5,874 bases of DNA, taken from assembly GCA_903889785.1 (NCBI GenBank), contig CAISYT010000184.1, forward strand, positions 1-5,874, in the 5' to 3' direction. Positions 1 to 5,874 of this stretch are shown piece after piece. The translations under genes and the position numbers were made by a program. The notes below the pieces were generated by a model. It did no database searches and was not told where the DNA came from. It saw nothing but the letters and a program-made list of their open reading frames with translations. Position 1 is the first letter of the stretch. Each line of letters opens with the position of its first letter. The stretch is from an uncultured Caulobacterales bacterium (GTDB lineage: Bacteria > Pseudomonadota > Alphaproteobacteria > Caulobacterales > Caulobacteraceae).

Positions 1-101
1 CGCGGGCCGCACTGCCAGTGGCAGTCCGACTGAGTCAACCCGGGGCCCCGGATGCCAGTGCCCGGGCCGCCTACGCCACGTCACGGTGCCACTAGCGAGG
101 T
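1..101. other. GC-rich palindromic stretch, no recognisable gene
   Basis: By hand count 74 of the first 100 bases are G or C. The stretch holds a 15-base palindrome ACTGCCAGTGGCAGT (11-25), a 12-base palindrome CCGGGGCCCCGG (40-51), GCCCGGGC (60-67), and repeats of CGGGCCGC (3-10, 63-70) and GCCAGTG (14-20, 54-60). AGTGGCA (17-23) recurs inverted at 87-93. None of the three forward frames reads like the N-terminal part of prolyl-tRNA synthetase, which should be here if the following gene were intact. It may be a misassembled contig end, a real rearrangement junction, or palindromic intergenic DNA. The sequence alone does not decide. Confidence 0.5.
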
Positions 102-1376
102 ATGCCCGTCGATGTAGACAACTTCAATGGCAAGTTGCAGCCTGATCCGGAGGCGGAACTCGAAGAGCCGCTGATCGTACGGCCGACGTCCGAAACCATC
201 ATTGGCGACGCCTTCAGCCGCTGGATCCGCAGTTACCGCGACCTGCCGCTGTTAGTGAACCAGTGGGCCAATGTGGTGCGCTGGGAAATGCGCACACGAC
301 TGTTCCTGCGCACCGCCGAGTTCCTTTGGCAGGAGGGCCACACCGCCCACTCGGATGCCGCAGACGCCATGTCTGAGACCCGCAAGATGCTGGAGGTCTA
401 CCGCACCTTCTCTGAAACCGTCTTGGCCATGCCGGTGGTTACGGGCGAAAAGCCTGAGAACGAGCGTTTCCCTGGGGCGGTGAATACGTTTTCGATCGAA
501 TCCATGATGCAGGATGGCAAGGCGCTGCAGGCCGGCACCTCGCATTATCTGGGGCAGGGGTTCGCCCACGCCCAGAACATCCGTTTCCAGACAGATCAGG
601 GCGACTGGGCCTTCTGCCACACCACCAGCTGGGGCGTTTCCACCCGCCTGATCGGTGGGGTGATCATGACCCACGGTGACGACGACGGGCTGCGCTTGCC
701 ACCCGCTATCGCGCCGCGCCAGATCGTTATTGTGCCGATGCTGCGCGATAAGCCGGAAGACGCAGAGGTTTTGGCCTATGCCAACGCCCTGGCGGCGGAT
801 CTCAACGACCTTACCGCCCTAAAGCACCCCGTGCGGGCTTACGTGGACGCTAAGCCGATCAAGTCGGCTGAGAAACGCTGGAACTGGGTGCGCAAGGGCG
901 CGCCGGTGATCGTCGAGATCGGCCCGCGTGACGCCGCTGGCGATCAAGTGACGTTCATACGCCGTGACGCCCTGCGCGACGGTGACAAGATTTCGATGCA
1001 AGGCGTTGATCGGTCAGAGTTTATCCTCAAGGCACCAGCCCTTTTAGCCGAGATCCAACAGGCCCTATTCGACGAGGCCAAGGCGCGGCTAGACGCCAAT
1101 ATCATCGATGGCGTGACCGAGTTCGCCGGGGTCGAGAGCTATTTCGGTGCAGCGGCGGCCGATGATGATGAGGCCGGTGCTGCCTTCAAGGGCTGGCTCC
1201 GTGTGGCCTGGTCACGGCCCACCGGCGAGGCCCTGGAGGCGGTCACCGAAAAGCTCAAGCGCTTGAAACTGACTATCCGCAACGCTCCGCTAGACCAGCC
1301 GGCCGGCACCTTGGCACCGTGCCTCTTTACGGGCGCGTCTTCGGTCGAAACCATTCTGCTCGCGCGGTCCTATTGA
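102..1376 (+). CDS. proS: Proline--tRNA ligase, type 3 (ProS), lacking its N-terminal part
   Basis: This enzyme charges tRNA-Pro with proline in the cytoplasm (class II aminoacyl-tRNA synthetase). The 424 residues carry the TSE loop (RPTSETI, 27-33), class II motif 2 (VVRWEMRTR, 58-66, with R60 and E62), FLWQEGHTAH (74-83), the QAGTSH segment, and motif 3 (TTSWGVSTRLIGG, 174-186), followed by an anticodon-binding domain. The wording of these motifs and a tail ending in tyrosine match the archaeal/eukaryotic-like type 3 family. The zinc-binding cysteines of classical members are gone, with a single Cys left in the last stretch (APCLFTG). Type 3 enzymes are about 480-500 residues. Here the first 75-95, including motif 1, are absent: recognisable homology begins near residue 9-20, and TAG at 93-95 closes the frame upstream. 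The ATG at 102 has only GCGAGG one base before it, too close for a good ribosome site, so this start is probably not native. Family call is firm; intactness is doubtful (truncation, pseudogene or assembly junction). Confidence 0.9.
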   Translation: MPVDVDNFNGKLQPDPEAELEEPLIVRPTSETIIGDAFSRWIRSYRDLPLLVNQWANVVRWEMRTRLFLRTAEFLWQEGHTAHSDAADAMSETRKMLEVYRTFSETVLAMPVVTGEKPENERFPGAVNTFSIESMMQDGKALQAGTSHYLGQGFAHAQNIRFQTDQGDWAFCHTTSWGVSTRLIGGVIMTHGDDDGLRLPPAIAPRQIVIVPMLRDKPEDAEVLAYANALAADLNDLTALKHPVRAYVDAKPIKSAEKRWNWVRKGAPVIVEIGPRDAAGDQVTFIRRDALRDGDKISMQGVDRSEFILKAPALLAEIQQALFDEAKARLDANIIDGVTEFAGVESYFGAAAADDDEAGAAFKGWLRVAWSRPTGEALEAVTEKLKRLKLTIRNAPLDQPAGTLAPCLFTGASSVETILLARSY

Positions 1377-2641
1377 GCGCGGCACCGTTCAGCCTCTGGG
1401 AGCGTAGCCTTGCTGGTCGCTACCTGTGCGGCATTAGGCGCGATGGCGGCGTAGCCCTGATCTCGATCATCTCGTTCATCGGGGTGATGCTGGCAGTGGC
1501 CGTGCTCATCATTGTGATGAGCGTGATGAACGGCTTTCGGAGCGAACTGCTGGGCCGGATGCTGGGCTTCAACGCCCACCTCTATGTCGAGGGCCCGGTC
1601 CTGACCGGCGCCAACCGCGAGAACGCCGCCGAGCGACTGCGCAGCGTGCCCGGCGTTATCTATGTCGCCTCGGCGGTCGAGGCCCAGGCCATGGCGGTCG
1701 GGCCACAGCAGATTTCCGGAACCGTGGTGCGGGGAGTCAATCCGTCTGACCTAGCGGCGCTGAAGATCGTGTCTGGCAATATCCAGGCGGGTTCCTTGAT
1801 CGGATTTGGCGAGGGCGAGGACGGCGGTAATCTGATCCTGCTCGGCGACCGTTTGGCCCGCACCCTGGGCGTGGGCGTGGGCGATGCGCTTAGCCTGATT
1901 TCGCCAGCCGGAGCGGCCACAGCCTTCGGCGCAGCCACCAGGCAGAAGGACTATATTATTGGCGGCATTTTTAGCGTCGGCATGAGCCAGTACGACTCCA
2001 CCTATATCTACATGCCCCTAACCCAGGCCCAGCTGTTCTTTGGCCGAGGCGACAGCGCCGACGCCATTGAGGTGCGGCTGGAAAACCCCGATGATGCCAA
2101 GGGCTTGAAGCCTGCCATCGAAAAGGCCGCCGGTAGCCTCGCCATTGTCAGCGACTGGACCGATCGCAACGCCGCCTTCTTCGGTGCCCTGGAGGTGGAG
2201 CGCAACACCATGCGGCTGATCCTGATGCTGATCGTGGCCATCGCAGCGCTCAACATCATTTCTGGCCTGATTATGCTGGTTAAGAGCAAGGGTAAGGACA
2301 TCGGCATTCTTCGCACCATCGGTGCGGGCCGGGGCGTGATCATGCGCGTGTTCATGATGTCGGGCGCGTCGGTTGGTGTTCTGGGCACCTTGGCCGGGGT
2401 GATTATCGGCGTGCTCTTCTGCCAGTACATCACCGAGATTCAGAAGTTCGTCGAATGGGCAACGGGCACCCAGGTGTTCAATGCAGACGTCTATTTCCTG
2501 ACCCGTCTGCCGGCCAAAATCGACTGGAACGAAGTGGCCGGCATCTGTGGGCTTTCGATCCTGATGTCGTTTGTCGCCACCTTGCTGCCCTCGTGGTGGG
2601 CCTCGCGGCTCGATCCGGTTGAGGCGCTTCGCTATGAATGA
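1373..2641 (+). CDS. lolC: Lipoprotein-releasing ABC transporter permease, LolC/LolE family
   Basis: Inner-membrane subunit of the Lol complex, which pulls mature lipoproteins out of the inner membrane for transfer to LolA. From the TTG start it is 422 residues, normal for the family. TM1 lies at about 27-49, within a typical LolC/E segment ending VIIVM-like then SVMNGFR; a periplasmic domain spans about 55-278; three more TM segments lie at about 280-304, 328-350 and 388-410; and the end is LDPVEALRYE, the family's hallmark tail. Start choice: TTG at 1373 gives (M)SAAPFSLWERSLAGRYL, matching where homologues begin, and overlaps the proS stop (TTGA). A GTG at 1319 would add 18 unlikely residues inside proS. 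No Shine-Dalgarno sequence is seen before the TTG, so translation probably depends on coupling to proS. The ATPase gene overlaps its 3' end. Only one LolC/E-family gene is present, so the complex may be a LolC/E ('LolF'-like) homodimer with LolD; a second copy elsewhere cannot be excluded. Confidence 0.93.
   Translation: MSAAPFSLWERSLAGRYLCGIRRDGGVALISIISFIGVMLAVAVLIIVMSVMNGFRSELLGRMLGFNAHLYVEGPVLTGANRENAAERLRSVPGVIYVASAVEAQAMAVGPQQISGTVVRGVNPSDLAALKIVSGNIQAGSLIGFGEGEDGGNLILLGDRLARTLGVGVGDALSLISPAGAATAFGAATRQKDYIIGGIFSVGMSQYDSTYIYMPLTQAQLFFGRGDSADAIEVRLENPDDAKGLKPAIEKAAGSLAIVSDWTDRNAAFFGALEVERNTMRLILMLIVAIAALNIISGLIMLVKSKGKDIGILRTIGAGRGVIMRVFMMSGASVGVLGTLAGVIIGVLFCQYITEIQKFVEWATGTQVFNADVYFLTRLPAKIDWNEVAGICGLSILMSFVATLLPSWWASRLDPVEALRYE
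2621..2624 (+). promoter_or_regulatory. Ribosome binding site of lolD, inside lolC
   Basis: GAGG lies nine bases before the ATG at 2634, within the last codons of lolC. It supports that ATG over the in-frame upstream codons and over the out-of-frame ATG at 2638. Confidence 0.5.
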
Positions 2642-3320
2642 GCCGACCCTGCAACTGCGCGGCCTTTGCCGCGAATACGTCACCCGGGCCGGAACCCTCA
2701 CTGTGTTGCGTGGCGTGGACCTGGATCTGTTCGCCGGGGAGATCGTGGGGTTGGTCGGGCCGTCAGGGTCGGGCAAATCCTCGCTGCTACATGCGGCGGG
2801 CCTACTCGAACGGCCCAACGCTGGCACCGTTTCGGTGGCGGGTAAGGATTGCACTAAGCTGCGCGACAACGCGCGCACCAAGGTGCGTCTGAATGGCGTT
2901 GGCTTCGTCTATCAGTTCCATCACCTGTTGCCCGAACTCAGCGCCAAGGAAAACGTCGCCCTGCCGGCCCAGATTGCTGGGATGAGCCGCACCGCCGCTG
3001 GGGCGCGGGCGCTCGACCTGCTGGCTGAACTCGGTCTGGAGGCTCGGGCCGATCACCGCCCGTCCCAACTGTCTGGCGGGGAACAACAGCGCGTGGCCGT
3101 GGCTCGTGCCCTAGTCAATAAGCCAAAGGTACTGCTTGCCGACGAACCAACCGGCAATCTCGACCCACTGACGTCGGAGTCCGTGTTTGGCTCGCTAAAG
3201 TCGCTGGTGAAAGGGCAGGGGGTCTCCGTCCTGATTGCCACCCACAATTTTGAAATGGCACGCCACATGGACCGGGTCTTCGCCTTGAAAGACGGCCAAC
3301 TGGAGCCCTGGGCCGGTTAA
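2634..3320 (+). CDS. lolD: Lipoprotein-releasing ABC transporter ATP-binding subunit LolD
   Basis: Cytoplasmic ATPase that drives lipoprotein release by the LolC/E-type permease encoded just upstream. It has 228 residues, the usual length. All ABC motifs are intact: Walker A GPSGSGKS (42-49), Q-loop Q94 in VYQFHHLLPE, signature LSGGEQQR (146-153), Walker B LLADEP (167-172) with catalytic E171, D-loop GNLD (174-177) and switch H204 in ATHN. The Q-loop FHHLLPELSAKENVALP is characteristic of LolD within the MacB/FtsE/LolD group. The ATG at 2634 overlaps the lolC stop by eight bases (ATGAATGA), giving translational coupling and probably equal subunit amounts. An in-frame extension back to 2571 would read through the lolC tail and is unlikely. 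MacB-type ATPase is the alternative, but the neighbouring LolC/E permease makes LolD much better supported. Confidence 0.95.
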   Translation: MNEPTLQLRGLCREYVTRAGTLTVLRGVDLDLFAGEIVGLVGPSGSGKSSLLHAAGLLERPNAGTVSVAGKDCTKLRDNARTKVRLNGVGFVYQFHHLLPELSAKENVALPAQIAGMSRTAAGARALDLLAELGLEARADHRPSQLSGGEQQRVAVARALVNKPKVLLADEPTGNLDPLTSESVFGSLKSLVKGQGVSVLIATHNFEMARHMDRVFALKDGQLEPWAG

Positions 3321-3328
3321 GGGATGTC

Positions 3329-3342
3329 GCCTCTGGAGAGGC
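3329..3342 (+). terminator. Possible weak hairpin after lolD
   Basis: GCCTCTGGAGAGGC can fold into a five-base-pair stem with a TGGA loop, starting nine bases after the lolD stop. There is no run of T after it, so it is not a standard intrinsic terminator. It may be a processing or 3'-end-stabilising hairpin, or chance. Confidence 0.2.
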
Positions 3343-3458
3343 TATGGTCTCGACAGTCTACGCAATCCCACAGCCACAAAAGCATTCCCAACCCTGGCGA
3401 CGGTCATCCTATCCCTGAGGGTAACGATCACAGCGATGCGCGAGGTGGATTGCCAATG

Positions 3459-3482
3459 AGAACAAAACATGAAAGAACAAAA
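3459..3482 (+). repeat. Direct repeat AGAACAAAA, two copies
   Basis: Identical nine-base units lie at 3459-3467 and 3474-3482, 15 bases start to start, in an A-rich island just upstream of the small ORF's ribosome site. The repeat itself is read directly. A role as an operator or promoter element is speculative, and A-rich DNA makes chance repeats more likely. Confidence 0.35.
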
Positions 3483-3492
3483 TAAGAACTAC

Positions 3493-3499
3493 GGAGGGG
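3493..3499 (+). promoter_or_regulatory. Strong Shine-Dalgarno of the 29-codon ORF
   Basis: GGAGGGG lies directly before TTT and the ATG at 3503. Its GGAGG core (3493-3497) is five bases from the start codon. It is the best ribosome site in the window and is the main reason for calling the small ORF. Confidence 0.6.
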
Positions 3500-3502
3500 T
3501 TT

Positions 3503-3592
3503 ATGTCTCGCATCGTTCACGACGCACTATCGCTTGTATCTGTCACCGGCTTCGTCTGGATGATGTGTTCGGTGGCGCATCTGGTTGGATGA
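3503..3592 (+). CDS. Hypothetical 29-residue single-span membrane peptide
   Basis: This ORF is not recognised as a named family. ATG at 3503 follows a strong Shine-Dalgarno site and runs 29 codons to TGA at 3590-3592. The peptide starts MSRIVHDALSL, with its few charged residues (R3, H6, D7) at the front, followed by an almost uncharged stretch from about residue 9 to 28 (only H26) that includes GFVWMMCSVA. That is long enough for one membrane span, with no cleavage site or lipobox, so a small inner-membrane protein is the natural reading. It lies 29 bases upstream of dnaE on the same strand and could share its transcript. Alternatives are a translated leader that tunes dnaE expression, or a chance ORF; the strong ribosome site and orderly layout argue against chance. 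No function is claimed. Confidence 0.5.
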   Translation: MSRIVHDALSLVSVTGFVWMMCSVAHLVG

Positions 3593-3607
3593 GTCGTCCA
3601 CAGGTAT

Positions 3608-3613
3608 GAGGAG
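3608..3613 (+). promoter_or_regulatory. Ribosome binding site of dnaE
   Basis: GAGGAG lies eight bases before the ATG at 3622, normal spacing. It fixes the dnaE start together with the family-typical FVHLRV segment beginning at residue 8. Confidence 0.65.
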
Positions 3614-3621
3614 TGGCTCGG

Positions 3622-5874
3622 ATGGCGACAGTGGCGGAAGGGTTTGTGCATCTTCGGGTGCGCTCGGCCTATTCGCTGCTGGAGGGTGCCATCAAGGCTG
3701 ATGCGATCGGGCGGCTGGCCGCGGCGGCCGCCATGCCGGCGGTGGCCCTAACGGACCGGGCCAATCTGTTTGGCGCGCTAGAGTTTTCGGTCCTCACGAA
3801 GGACGATGGCATCCAGCCTATCGTCGGTTGCGCCCTACCGGTCACTGACATTGGCGTCGCTCAGCCGGAACGCTGGGCCCGCTGTCCCACCATCGTGCTG
3901 TTAGCCCAGAACGAGGCCGGTTGGCTGAACCTGGCTTGGCTGTCGTCCCAGGCATTTTTGCGCGTGGATGACACGGCTGAGCCTTCTGTGCCGTGGGGCG
4001 AGGTCGCGAGGCGGTCAGAGGGTTTGATCCTGCTGTCGGGTGGAACCGATGGACCAGTCGATCCGCTGTTCGCTGCCGGTCAGGCGGCTGCTGGCGGTGA
4101 GGCACTGGCCACGATGGCGGCGGCTTTCCCCAATCGCTTTTATATCGAACTTCAGCGCCATGGCCTGCCATCGCAGGCGGCGGCTGAGCCTGGGCTGGTG
4201 GCCTATGCCTACGAGCACGACCTGCCGCTGGTTGCGACCAACGACTGCCAATTCGCCACTCTAGATATGCACAAGGCGCATGATGCCCTGCTGTGTATCG
4301 CCGACGGGGCTTTCGTGGGTCAGGACGAGCGGCGACGGCTGAGCGCCGAGCACTGGTTCAAGCCGGCGCAGGAGATGCGGCGGCTTTTCGTTGATCTACC
4401 CGAAGCCTGCGACAATACCCTGGATATCGCTCGCCGCTGCGCCTTCATGGTGCTGAAGCGTGCCCCAATCCTGCCAAGTTTCCCAACCCAGGCCGGCCGT
4501 ACCGAACAGGAGGAACTGGCTCACCAGGCGCGGGAAGGCCTGCGCGCCCGACTGGCACATATCGAGCTGGCGTACCCTGAACAGGATTATTGGGACAGGC
4601 TGGAGCGCGAGATCGGCGTGATCTCTTCCATGGGTTTCTCTGGCTACGTCCTCATCGTCTCGGACTTCATCAAATGGGCTGTGGCCCAACGCATTCCCGT
4701 GGGGCCGGGCCGGGGTTCGGGGGCCAGTTCCCTGGTGGCGTGGTCGCTGATGATCACCGGTCTCGATCCGCTGCGTTATGGCCTTTTGTTCGAGCGGTTC
4801 CTCAACCCAGAGCGCGTGTCCATGCCCGACTTCGACATCGATTTCTGCCAGGAGCGGCGGGAAGAGGTGATCGCCTACGTTCAGCAGAAATACGGCCGCG
4901 ACCGGGTGGCCCAGATCATCACCTTCGGCACCCTGCAGGCCCGCGCCGTGCTGCGGGATGTGGGCCGCGTTATGCAGCTGCCGCTAGGGCAGGTCGACCG
5001 TCTAGCCAAGATGGTGCCGAACAACCCGGCCAACCCCGTCACTCTGGCCCGCGCTATCGAGATCGAGCCTCGGCTGCAGGAGGCCAAGCGCGATGACGCT
5101 TCCGTTGCCGAAATGCTGGAGATCGCCCTGCGCCTGGAAGGGCTTTACCGTAACGCCTCGACCCACGCTGCCGGGGTGGTGATCAGCGACCGGCCTTTGA
5201 CCGAGCTGACACCGCTTTATAAGGACCCTCGCGCCGAACTGCCGGCCACTCAGTTCAACATGAAATGGGTCGAGAGCGTCGGTCTGGTGAAGTTCGACTT
5301 CTTGGGCCTAAAGACCTTGACCGTGCTCGACCGCGCCTTGCGGTTCCTGGAAAAGCGCGGCGCGGGGATCGTGCTAGACGCCCTACCGCTGGATGACATG
5401 CCCAGCTATGAGCTGATGGCCTCGGGCCAGACCCTGGGTGTGTTCCAGCTGGAAAGCCAGGGCATGCGCGACATCCTGCGCCAACTGCGGCCCGCCTCGC
5501 TGGAAGAGGTTACCGCTCTGATCTCGCTGTACCGGCCCGGGCCAATGGACAGCATTCCCGAGTATGTCGATTGCAAGATGGGTCGCCGGCCGGTGGATGT
5601 GGTCCATCCGCTGCTTGAGCCCGTGCTGGCCGATACCTATGGGGTGATCGTCTACCAAGAGCAGGTCATGCAGATCGCCCAGATCCTGGCCGGCTACAGC
5701 CTGGGCGAGGCCGACTTGCTGCGGCGCGCCATGGGCAAGAAGAAAAAGTCGGAAATGGACCAGCAGCGGGCTCGGTTCCTGACCGGTGCCGCCGAGCGTG
5801 GCCTGACCGGCGAGACCGCCAACCCGCTGTTCGACCGGATGGAGAAGTTCGCCGGCTACGGCTTCAATAAGGGC
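3622..5874 (+). CDS. dnaE: DNA polymerase III alpha subunit DnaE, 5' part (cut by window end)
   Basis: Catalytic subunit of the replicative DNA polymerase. The window holds 751 codons with no stop; full-length proteins are about 1150 residues, so the rest of the fingers, the clamp-binding region, the OB domain and the C-terminal domain lie beyond. An N-terminal PHP domain begins at FVHLRV (8-13). The polymerase core follows: GPGRGSGASS (361-370), the catalytic PDFDIDF (402-408) with D403 and D405, STHAAGVV (513-520), and KFDFLGLKTLT with D559. These match E. coli D401, D403 and D555. Nucleotide-binding and finger motifs YRPGPMDS, VYQEQVMQIA (677-686) and RRAMGKKK (701-708) are intact. In the PHP domain, expected metal ligands are replaced: HLRVR instead of HLRVH, and TDR (44-46) instead of TDH. 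As in other proteobacterial DnaE, proofreading there is probably lost and supplied by DnaQ. The last visible residues FAGYGFNKG are mid-domain. The PHP and polymerase motifs exclude DnaE2/ImuC less strictly, but the gene context fits DnaE1. Confidence 0.95.
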   Translation, partial: MATVAEGFVHLRVRSAYSLLEGAIKADAIGRLAAAAAMPAVALTDRANLFGALEFSVLTKDDGIQPIVGCALPVTDIGVAQPERWARCPTIVLLAQNEAGWLNLAWLSSQAFLRVDDTAEPSVPWGEVARRSEGLILLSGGTDGPVDPLFAAGQAAAGGEALATMAAAFPNRFYIELQRHGLPSQAAAEPGLVAYAYEHDLPLVATNDCQFATLDMHKAHDALLCIADGAFVGQDERRRLSAEHWFKPAQEMRRLFVDLPEACDNTLDIARRCAFMVLKRAPILPSFPTQAGRTEQEELAHQAREGLRARLAHIELAYPEQDYWDRLEREIGVISSMGFSGYVLIVSDFIKWAVAQRIPVGPGRGSGASSLVAWSLMITGLDPLRYGLLFERFLNPERVSMPDFDIDFCQERREEVIAYVQQKYGRDRVAQIITFGTLQARAVLRDVGRVMQLPLGQVDRLAKMVPNNPANPVTLARAIEIEPRLQEAKRDDASVAEMLEIALRLEGLYRNASTHAAGVVISDRPLTELTPLYKDPRAELPATQFNMKWVESVGLVKFDFLGLKTLTVLDRALRFLEKRGAGIVLDALPLDDMPSYELMASGQTLGVFQLESQGMRDILRQLRPASLEEVTALISLYRPGPMDSIPEYVDCKMGRRPVDVVHPLLEPVLADTYGVIVYQEQVMQIAQILAGYSLGEADLLRRAMGKKKKSEMDQQRARFLTGAAERGLTGETANPLFDRMEKFAGYGFNKG

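Larger units (their letters stand above)
3321..3502. other. Intergenic region between lolD and the small ORF
   Basis: No convincing gene lies here. It contains a short inverted repeat just after lolD (3329-3342), a nine-base palindrome CCCTGAGGG (3413-3421), and from about 3456 a stretch much richer in A than its surroundings. In that stretch AGAACAAAA occurs twice, at 3459-3467 and 3474-3482. TTGCCA at 3450-3455 resembles a -35 box, but no good -10 sits 16-18 bases on. An open frame of 53 codons (3324-3485), in phase with lolD, has no properly spaced ribosome site and no recognisable motif. The region may hold the end of the lol transcript and a promoter for the small ORF and dnaE; this is inferred from position and A-richness. 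Confidence 0.4.

Noticed and set aside
39..67. Cloning-vector polylinker suggested by two CCCGGG sites and GGGCCC
   Set aside because: The order of sites matches no polylinker I know; GC-rich palindromes produce such sites by chance.
252..674. Minus-strand open frame opposite proS
   Set aside because: It lies wholly opposite conserved ProS motifs, with no recognisable product.
2018..2881. Long minus-strand open frame opposite lolC and lolD
   Set aside because: It is a shadow of two well-supported plus-strand genes. The product is low-complexity with no family resemblance, a common effect in GC-rich coding DNA.
3413..3421. CCCTGAGGG as a terminator hairpin
   Set aside because: The four-base stem has a single-base loop, flanking bases do not pair, and no T run follows.
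3324..3485. 53-codon open frame after lolD, in phase with it after a single extra codon
   Set aside because: Its ATG has AAGGG directly abutting it, which is too close to act as a ribosome site. The product is hydrophilic with no motif, and the frame could be open by chance.
3450..3485. Possible sigma-70-type promoter with -35 TTGCCA
   Set aside because: No acceptable -10 hexamer lies at 16-18 bases (AAGAAC at 17), so it is not called as a feature.
4590..5096. 168-codon plus-strand open frame inside dnaE
   Set aside because: It is an alternate frame across the polymerase catalytic motifs; the translation is Arg/Gly/Ala-rich and unlike any protein.

Overview
The window is GC-rich DNA with all recognisable genes on the + strand. 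They run in the order proline--tRNA ligase (proS), lipoprotein-release permease (lolC/E family), lipoprotein-release ATPase (lolD), a tiny hydrophobic ORF, and DNA polymerase III alpha (dnaE, cut by the window end). From memory, proS–lolC–lolD–dnaE is a conserved order in Alphaproteobacteria such as Rhizobiales and Caulobacter. Together with the GC-rich codon use and the Gram-negative Lol system, this points to an alphaproteobacterium, perhaps of the Rhodospirillales. The family-level guess is an inference.

Layout: 1-101 is a very GC-rich stretch with several palindromes and no recognisable gene. 102-1376 is a proS of the archaeal/eukaryotic-like 'type 3', but the first 75-95 residues that the family normally has are missing, with an in-frame stop just upstream of the ATG. 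1373-2641 is lolC, which probably starts at a TTG overlapping the proS stop. 2634-3320 is lolD, overlapping lolC by 8 bases. 3321-3502 has no convincing gene. 3503-3592 is an unannotated 29-codon ORF with a strong Shine-Dalgarno sequence and a single hydrophobic segment. 3622 to the end is the first 751 codons of dnaE.

How the genes work together: LolC and LolD form the inner-membrane ABC machine that extracts lipoproteins and hands them to the periplasmic carrier LolA, which is not in this window. ProS charges tRNA-Pro and DnaE copies the chromosome. The grouping is a conserved housekeeping cluster, not a pathway. The proS-lolC-lolD overlaps argue for one translationally coupled transcript; the roughly 300-base gap before dnaE could hold a separate promoter.

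I see no CRISPR array, mobile element, tRNA or rRNA, and no convincing minus-strand gene. The points most worth a second look are the tiny ORF before dnaE, the broken 5' end of proS, and the presence of a type 3 ProS at a site where alphaproteobacteria usually carry the short bacterial type. I do not see clear evidence of a novel multi-gene system.
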